The translations under genes and the position numbers were made by a program. This document shows, one piece after another, positions 14,237-18,249 of a stretch of DNA of 18,249 nt (position 1 is the stretch's first letter; every line of letters begins with the position of its first letter). This DNA comes from Chloroflexota bacterium (GTDB taxonomy: Bacteria; Chloroflexota; Dormibacteria; CF-121). The stretch lies in the NCBI GenBank assembly GCA_005881235.1, contig VBEQ01000167.1:1-18249 (forward strand), read 5' to 3'. The notes beneath the pieces are model-generated. The model searched no databases, was not told the DNA's origin, and worked only from the letters and a program-made list of their open reading frames with translations.

Positions 14237-15748
14237 ATGCGCCAGCCATCATCGCCGCGTTACCAGCTGCCGGGAGTTCGCTCCACGATGGCGGCGTTGC
14301 TGACAGCCGGCGGCCTGGCGCTGGCGATCGTGCCCGCGCCCGCCTGGGCCGCCTCCAACGAAGCCCACGTCGATCGGCAGGTGCTGAGGGCGATGCAGGC
14401 GGGACAGTCCATCCACGTCATTGTGGTGGCCCGCGGCGACCTGAACGTCCTGCAGGCTGATCTGCGGCGGACCGGTCTGAAACACTCCGTGCGCGTCCCG
14501 ATTGCCCACGGTATCGCCGTCGAGCTGACGCCGGCGCTGATCGACCACTTCCGCATCGACGCGAACGTCGCGCGTTTGGTCTACGACGCTCCCGTCAGGC
14601 TCAGCGATACCCCCTTCAACCCGACGGTGTTGGCGACAGCCTATCCGGCGGTGGTGGATGCGGTGACGACCTGGAGCAACCCGGCGGCGCCGACCACCGG
14701 ACAGGGTATCGGGGTCGCCGTCATCGACAGTGGCATCGCGTCACACCCTGACCTGGGGAATCGCATCCTCGCGAACCAGGACTTCAATCCGAACGTCACC
14801 GGCACGGATGACGCCTACGGCCACGGCACCGCGGTCGCCGGGATCATCGCCGGGGATGGGACGGCAAGCCTGGGACAGTACATCGGCGTGGCACCGCAGG
14901 CCAGCCTCATCAACCTCCGGGTCAACGACGGCACCGGCGGCGCGCCGACTTCCGCCATCATGAACGCCATTCTCTGGGCGGTCATCAATAAAAACACCTA
15001 CAACATCCGCGTGCTCAACCTCTCGCTGCAGGCGTCGGTGCAGGAGAGCTACCGCACAAGTCCGATCGATGCCGCCGTTGAATATGCCTGGCTGAAAGGC
15101 CTCGTCGTGGTCGTGGCGGCTGGCAACAGCGGGCCCGACAGCGCGCTCTATGCGCCGGCGAACGATCCGTATGTGATCACGGTTGGGGCGACCGACGATC
15201 AGGGCACAGCCTCGACGGCCGACGATGCGCTGGCGAGCTTCTCCAGCTATGGTGTGACCCAGGACGGCTTCACCAAGCCGGACGTCGTCGCGCCCGGCCG
15301 GCGGATCATTACCACGCTGGCACCTAACAGCAGTTTTGCGCTCAACTACCCAAGCTTCATGGTTGGAACGCAATACATCCAGCTCACCGGCACCTCGGTG
15401 GCGGCCCCGGTGGTCAGCGGAGCGGCAGCGCTTTATATCGAGAGCAATCCGACCGTGCGTCCGGGTCAGCTCAAGGGCGTCCTCCTCGCTACCACCAACC
15501 ACCTCGCGATGACCGGTACCGGCGCGGGCTATCCGGACGCCGCCCGTGCCATCGCCTACCCCGGCCTCCTCGGCAATGCTGACCACGGCCTCGACCCCAA
15601 CAACTACCTCAAAGTCCTCTACCTGGCGGCCCATGACCTGACGACCTTGCCGCTGGTCTCCTGGGACACCGTCTCCTGGGATAGCGTGGCCTGGGACAAC
15701 GTCTCCTGGGATAGCGTCTCCTGGGACGCGGTGAGCTGGAGCAACTAG
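14237..15748 (+). CDS. Secreted subtilisin-like serine peptidase (S8) with WD-repeat tail
   Basis: This 503-residue protein has an N-terminal signal sequence (MAALLTAGGLALAIVPAPAWAA, beginning at internal ATG 14288; cleavage after AWA), an inhibitor-I9-like propeptide (about residues 55-120, IHVIVVARGDLNVLQ), and the S8 catalytic domain. The triad is Asp164 (VAVIDSGI), His196 (YGHGTAVAGIIAG) and Ser387 (LTGTSVAAPVVSG); the oxyanion Asn is in AAGNSGPDS. The C-terminus is six pentapeptides VSWDx directly before the stop, which may bind the cell surface or mediate assembly. ATG 14237 was taken as start; a possible TACGTT -10 lies at 14218-14223. The next gene starts 2 nt after the stop, so the peptidase, membrane sensor and diguanylate cyclase form an operon. 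Confidence 0.92.
   Translation: MRQPSSPRYQLPGVRSTMAALLTAGGLALAIVPAPAWAASNEAHVDRQVLRAMQAGQSIHVIVVARGDLNVLQADLRRTGLKHSVRVPIAHGIAVELTPALIDHFRIDANVARLVYDAPVRLSDTPFNPTVLATAYPAVVDAVTTWSNPAAPTTGQGIGVAVIDSGIASHPDLGNRILANQDFNPNVTGTDDAYGHGTAVAGIIAGDGTASLGQYIGVAPQASLINLRVNDGTGGAPTSAIMNAILWAVINKNTYNIRVLNLSLQASVQESYRTSPIDAAVEYAWLKGLVVVVAAGNSGPDSALYAPANDPYVITVGATDDQGTASTADDALASFSSYGVTQDGFTKPDVVAPGRRIITTLAPNSSFALNYPSFMVGTQYIQLTGTSVAAPVVSGAAALYIESNPTVRPGQLKGVLLATTNHLAMTGTGAGYPDAARAIAYPGLLGNADHGLDPNNYLKVLYLAAHDLTTLPLVSWDTVSWDSVAWDNVSWDSVSWDAVSWSN
15656..15745 (+). repeat. Six 15-bp tandem repeats encoding V-S/A-W-D/S-x
   Basis: The last 90 coding bases of the S8 peptidase are six in-frame 15-bp units: VSWDT, VSWDS, VAWDN, VSWDS, VSWDA, VSWSN. 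Trp is invariant, position 5 varies, and the final unit drops the Asp. Unit number could change by slippage, and codons differ slightly between units, which indicates selection on the protein. Confidence 0.9.
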
Positions 15749-15750
15749 CG

Positions 15751-16461
15751 ATGAAAGGAGGACGCCTCTCAACCCCGGCCCTCGCGTACATCGCCGGTGC
15801 CTGCGTCCTTGCCGTCACGGTCGCCGTGATCCGGTGGCGGAGCGAAACGCCGGGTAACCTCGCCCTGTTCGTCGTCATCACCGGCCTTGGCATGCTGGCA
15901 CATGCGCATCCGGTTCTAGGGTTCCGTCACCAGGCGTACCAGGTGACGTTGCCTTTCATCGTCATCGCGGCCGCTACCTTCAGCACTCCGCAGTTGGTGG
16001 CGTTTATCATCTTGATCCACCTGGCCGAGCAGGTCCGGCTTCGCCGGCGCCTCTACATCCAGTGCTTCAATGCCTGCGATTATTACCTCAGCGCAGCGGC
16101 AGCGGCCGCCGTGTACCAGCGGGCAACGCAGCTGCTCCCGGATGATGCTCTCGGCTACCTCGCTGCCGCCCTTTCGGCAGGCTGTGCCTTCGTCCTCCTC
16201 AACCGCGGGCTGCTGGCCGGCGCGCTCTGGTTCGCCCGCGGCCTTTCACCGCGTGCCTCCGGGCTCTTCCAGTCCGAGTTGCTGGCTGCTGACCTGGTCA
16301 TCACCTGGATCGCGGGCCCAATGTTGCTCCTCACGCTGCAGGACGGACCCTGGACGGTGCTCGTCACCGCTGGGCCGCTATTGCTGGCCCGCCCCGCGCT
16401 ATCGGCTCTGCTGGCACGGCGCCAGACGCCGGAGCGTCCGGCGGCAGCGCGGGCCGCTTGA
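15751..16461 (+). CDS. Stand-alone membrane sensor-domain protein related to the adjacent cyclase's sensor
   Basis: This 236-residue protein has about six or seven hydrophobic segments and no soluble output domain. It shares landmarks with the N-terminal part of the next gene: HQAYQVTLPFIVIAAATF versus HQSYYTTTIFFFAAATL, and RRLYIQCFNACDYYLSAAAAAAVY versus RTRWYIQAFNVANFLLCSMAAGAIF. The type is the MASE-like multi-TM region seen before GGDEF or HD domains, but I cannot name the family. It starts 2 nt after the peptidase stop; an AAAGGAGG tract lies just inside the frame (15754-15761) rather than upstream, so a slightly later non-AUG start is conceivable. It could pair with, or modulate, the cyclase. 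Its TGA precedes the next ATG by 8 nt. Confidence 0.8.
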   Translation: MKGGRLSTPALAYIAGACVLAVTVAVIRWRSETPGNLALFVVITGLGMLAHAHPVLGFRHQAYQVTLPFIVIAAATFSTPQLVAFIILIHLAEQVRLRRRLYIQCFNACDYYLSAAAAAAVYQRATQLLPDDALGYLAAALSAGCAFVLLNRGLLAGALWFARGLSPRASGLFQSELLAADLVITWIAGPMLLLTLQDGPWTVLVTAGPLLLARPALSALLARRQTPERPAAARAA

Positions 16462-16469
16462 GGGTGTCG

Positions 16470-17693
16470 ATGAGCGATCTGCCGCGCGTGGCTCGGTTGT
16501 ATGTGGTCGGCGTGCTGCTGGCGGCGTTGATCGCCGGTATCGCCGGCGTTCTCCTGGCGCCGCCACGGCTCGCGTTGGCGCCCATTGCGCTGCTGCTGCT
16601 GCTGTGTGCCACGATTGCCCAGCAGTTCAAGGTCAAGAGCCCCAAGCACCAGTCGTATTACACGACGACCATCTTTTTCTTTGCGGCCGCGACCCTTTTG
16701 CACCCCGGCTACGTGGTCGTCATCGTCCTCGCGGCTCATGCCGTGGAGTGGCTGCGTTTCCGCACCCGCTGGTACATCCAGGCATTCAATGTGGCGAACT
16801 TCCTCCTCTGCTCGATGGCGGCCGGCGCGATCTTCGGCCTCGGCCAGTCGGGTCATGCCGACGGCCGTGCTGTCTTGTTCGTAGCGCTGGCCGGCCTGGC
16901 TTTTGTTGGGCTCAACCACCTGCTCACCGCCCTGGTCATCACGTGGGCGCGCGGTGTTCGAATCTCCCGGGCCGGCACCATGGATTGGGAGAACATCGGT
17001 ACCGACCTGGCGTTGATGTCGGTCGGCGCACTCGGGTCGCTGCTGTGGCTGACCAATCCGTGGCTCGTACCCCTCTGCATCGGCCCGCTTTTCTTGATCT
17101 ACCGGTCGCTGCTGGTTCCGAGCCTCAGAGAGCAGGCGCGCACGGATCCAAAGACCGAGCTGGCCAACATGAAGCACTGGAACCAGCTGGCGCAGGCGGA
17201 GGTCGAGCGCGCCCGTCGCTTCGGCCGGCCCCTCAGCGTCGTTCTGGCTGACTTCGATCTACTCCGCGACGTCAACAACCGCCATGGGCACCTGGTCGGG
17301 GACCTGATGATCCGGCGAGTGGCAGACGCCATCCGGGCCGCCGTGCGCGAGTACGATGTCCCCGCCCGTTTCGGCGGCGACGAGTTCGCCATCCTGATGC
17401 CGGAGACCACCCTTGCTGAAGCAATGGCGGTGGCTGAGCGGATCCGCCGGGGAGTCGAGTCGATCGTGCTCACCATCGCGGATGGCTCGAGCCCGGCCGC
17501 CACGGTCAGCGTCGGCGTGGCGCTGTTCCCCGGCCACGGTCGAACCGCATCGGACCTGCTCGCGGCAGCGGACCGCGCCGTCTACCAAGCAAAGGCATTG
17601 GGTCGCAACCGAGTCTGCGCCTTTGCCGACCCGGATGCTGAGAGTCTGCGCCTCATCCGGTTTCCGGCGGCAGCGCAGCGCGAAGCGGCCTAG
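16470..17693 (+). CDS. Membrane-bound diguanylate cyclase (GGDEF)
   Basis: The protein makes cyclic di-GMP from two GTP. Residues 1 to about 210 are a multi-TM sensor region; a short linker (SLREQARTDPKTELANMKHWNQLAQ) leads into a full GGDEF domain. The active-site motif GGDEF is intact at residues 302-306, and REYD at 293-296 is a canonical product-inhibition I-site (RxxD five residues before GGDEF). The metal-binding Asp is in ADFDLLRDVNNRHGHLVGD, where the common ND is NN. ATG 16470 was chosen because GAGGG ends 5 nt before it; TTG 16458 would overlap the previous stop (TTGA). The related sensor-only gene upstream and the secreted protease make a likely signalling operon. The stop overlaps the convergent small gene by 3 bp. 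Confidence 0.92.
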   Translation: MSDLPRVARLYVVGVLLAALIAGIAGVLLAPPRLALAPIALLLLLCATIAQQFKVKSPKHQSYYTTTIFFFAAATLLHPGYVVVIVLAAHAVEWLRFRTRWYIQAFNVANFLLCSMAAGAIFGLGQSGHADGRAVLFVALAGLAFVGLNHLLTALVITWARGVRISRAGTMDWENIGTDLALMSVGALGSLLWLTNPWLVPLCIGPLFLIYRSLLVPSLREQARTDPKTELANMKHWNQLAQAEVERARRFGRPLSVVLADFDLLRDVNNRHGHLVGDLMIRRVADAIRAAVREYDVPARFGGDEFAILMPETTLAEAMAVAERIRRGVESIVLTIADGSSPAATVSVGVALFPGHGRTASDLLAAADRAVYQAKALGRNRVCAFADPDAESLRLIRFPAAAQREAA

Positions 17694-17989
17694 GTCGACT
17701 TCTTCGGCCGGCGGCTTCGTCGCCGATCCGCATGCGCGCGCATGAAGGTGTAGGTCTTCTCGGCCGCGTAACCCTTGTGCACGGCGTCCTGGATGCGGGG
17801 CCAGAACTCTTCCTTGACCCAGTTGCGCGCAACCAACACCTCGACGCCCGCCAGGCGAAGATCGCCTTTCTCCAAATCGGAGGTTGTGTCGCCCCGCTGC
17901 AAAGAGCGCACCGCGTCGAGGCTCAGGTTGGGAAGGAGCCATCCGTGCGGGATGAGGACCTCGGCCTGCCCGCGAGGCTCGTCTGGCAC
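17690..17989 (-). CDS. Small hypothetical protein, basic C-terminus
   Basis: This protein of about 99 residues is not recognised. It opens with an acidic/hydrophobic part (EVLIPHGWLLPNLSLDAVRSL), has a mid-part DLRLAGVEVLVARNWVKEEFWPRIQDAVHKGYAAEKTYTFMRAHA and ends in a basic tail (DRRRSRRPKKST). No membrane segment or Cys is seen, so it is probably cytoplasmic and may bind nucleic acid or a partner through its tail; that is inference. GTG 17989 was chosen because a TACAGT box ends 6 nt upstream; TTG 18004 would lie upstream of that box's likely transcription start. It is convergent with the cyclase gene and divergent from the gene at 18040. Confidence 0.6.
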   Translation of the reverse strand: MPDEPRGQAEVLIPHGWLLPNLSLDAVRSLQRGDTTSDLEKGDLRLAGVEVLVARNWVKEEFWPRIQDAVHKGYAAEKTYTFMRAHADRRRSRRPKKST

Positions 17990-17995
17990 GGAGCA

Positions 17996-18033
17996 ACTGT
18001 ACAACGGCGGCAGCCCGCCACGTAACGTATGCT
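17996..18033. promoter_or_regulatory. Back-to-back -10 boxes of a divergent, leaderless-looking gene pair
   Basis: On the minus strand TACAGT (17996-18001) ends 6 nt before GTG 17989; on the plus strand TATGCT (18028-18033) ends 6 nt before GTG 18040. Only 50 bp separate the two start codons, so the promoters would overlap and might compete or share a regulator. Confidence 0.5.
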
Positions 18034-18039
18034 GCTCAC

Positions 18040-18249
18040 GTGCCGGTGCTGAAAACGCTGCACGTGCTGGGCGCGATCTTCTTGCTGGGGGGCGTCAGCA
18101 CACACGTGTTACTGCGACCGATGGCGGCCCGTGCGGCCGACGTCGCGCAGCACGCGCTCTATCAGTTCGCCTGGCGGGTGCAGCTCGCGCTCGTGTACAC
18201 GGGCTCGGCGCTGGTGCTCGTCACCGGCCTGTTGATGTGGGTCGGCCGC
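18040..18249 (+). CDS. Integral membrane protein, DUF2269-like (C-terminus off right edge)
   Basis: Seventy codons are visible. The first helix (KTLHVLGAIFLLGGVSTHVLL) with an early His and Gly-rich turn, then a charged stretch and a second helix starting LALVYTGSALVLVTGLLMW, resemble DUF2269-type membrane proteins, which have four helices in about 150 residues. GTG 18040 was chosen because it follows TATGCT by 6 nt; the ATG at 18029 is in another frame and stops after seven codons. Function is unknown and the family call is tentative. Confidence 0.55.
   Translation, partial: MPVLKTLHVLGAIFLLGGVSTHVLLRPMAARAADVAQHALYQFAWRVQLALVYTGSALVLVTGLLMWVGR

Noticed and set aside
14741..15772. 343-aa minus-strand frame
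   Set aside because: Antisense to the S8 catalytic domain; its repeats are just the complement of the WD pentapeptide repeats.
16588..16602. CTG trinucleotide run in the cyclase gene
   Set aside because: It encodes a Leu run in a membrane helix and is normal for GC-rich DNA.

Overview
The window is GC-rich, gene-dense bacterial chromosome with short intergenic gaps, several 1-4 nt gene overlaps and frequent GTG/TTG (possibly CTG) starts. No rRNA, tRNA, insertion sequence, CRISPR array or phage gene was seen. Gene content (GerW-like protein, DedA-RDD fusion, DUF885 peptidase, subtilisin with a Trp/Asp tail, membrane-anchored molybdoenzyme) together with many TANNNT boxes 6-7 nt before start codons suggests a soil-type, Gram-positive-like or monoderm lineage such as Chloroflexota/Dormibacterota or a deep actinobacterial relative. 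This assignment is inference only; no marker gene is present.

Layout. (1) 1-921, minus: a hotdog thioesterase fused through a Pro-rich linker to an alpha/beta hydrolase, running off the left edge. (2) 966-2067, plus: a cell-wall hydrolase (signal peptide, 2 LysM, CHAP) behind a tandem GTNACG box. (3) 2057-3563, minus: amidase with a tiny AtzG/GatC-like partner. (4) 3634-5139, plus: strong promoter, an uncharacterised winged-helix/nuclease-like protein whose reading frame is broken by one base, then a perfect 14-bp hairpin terminator. (5) 5209-8526, plus: a membrane redox module: 2-TM peptide, TM-anchored sulfite-oxidase-fold molybdoenzyme, secreted 57-aa peptide, ApbE flavin transferase and ferric-reductase-like heme membrane protein. 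Three TTCTCAG-type repeats at an exact 11-bp period lie in the middle. (6) 8540-10593, plus: a GNAT protein lacking its acetyl-CoA-binding core, then GerW-like protein coupled to a cysteine-desulfurase-like PLP enzyme without the usual catalytic Cys. (7) 14157-10605, minus: DUF885 metallopeptidase, DedA-RDD fusion and EamA transporter as one operon. (8) 14237-17693, plus: secreted subtilisin with a six-unit WD pentapeptide tail, a stand-alone membrane sensor and a diguanylate cyclase carrying a related sensor. (9) 17690-18249: a divergent pair, a small unknown protein and the start of a membrane protein.

The most interesting points are the thioesterase-hydrolase fusion, the protease/sensor/diguanylate-cyclase operon with its duplicated sensor, the redox module with its phased operator-like repeats and missing flavin acceptor, the frame-disrupted nuclease-like gene, and the recurring leaderless promoter architecture. 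No complete, clearly unprecedented system could be proven from sequence alone.
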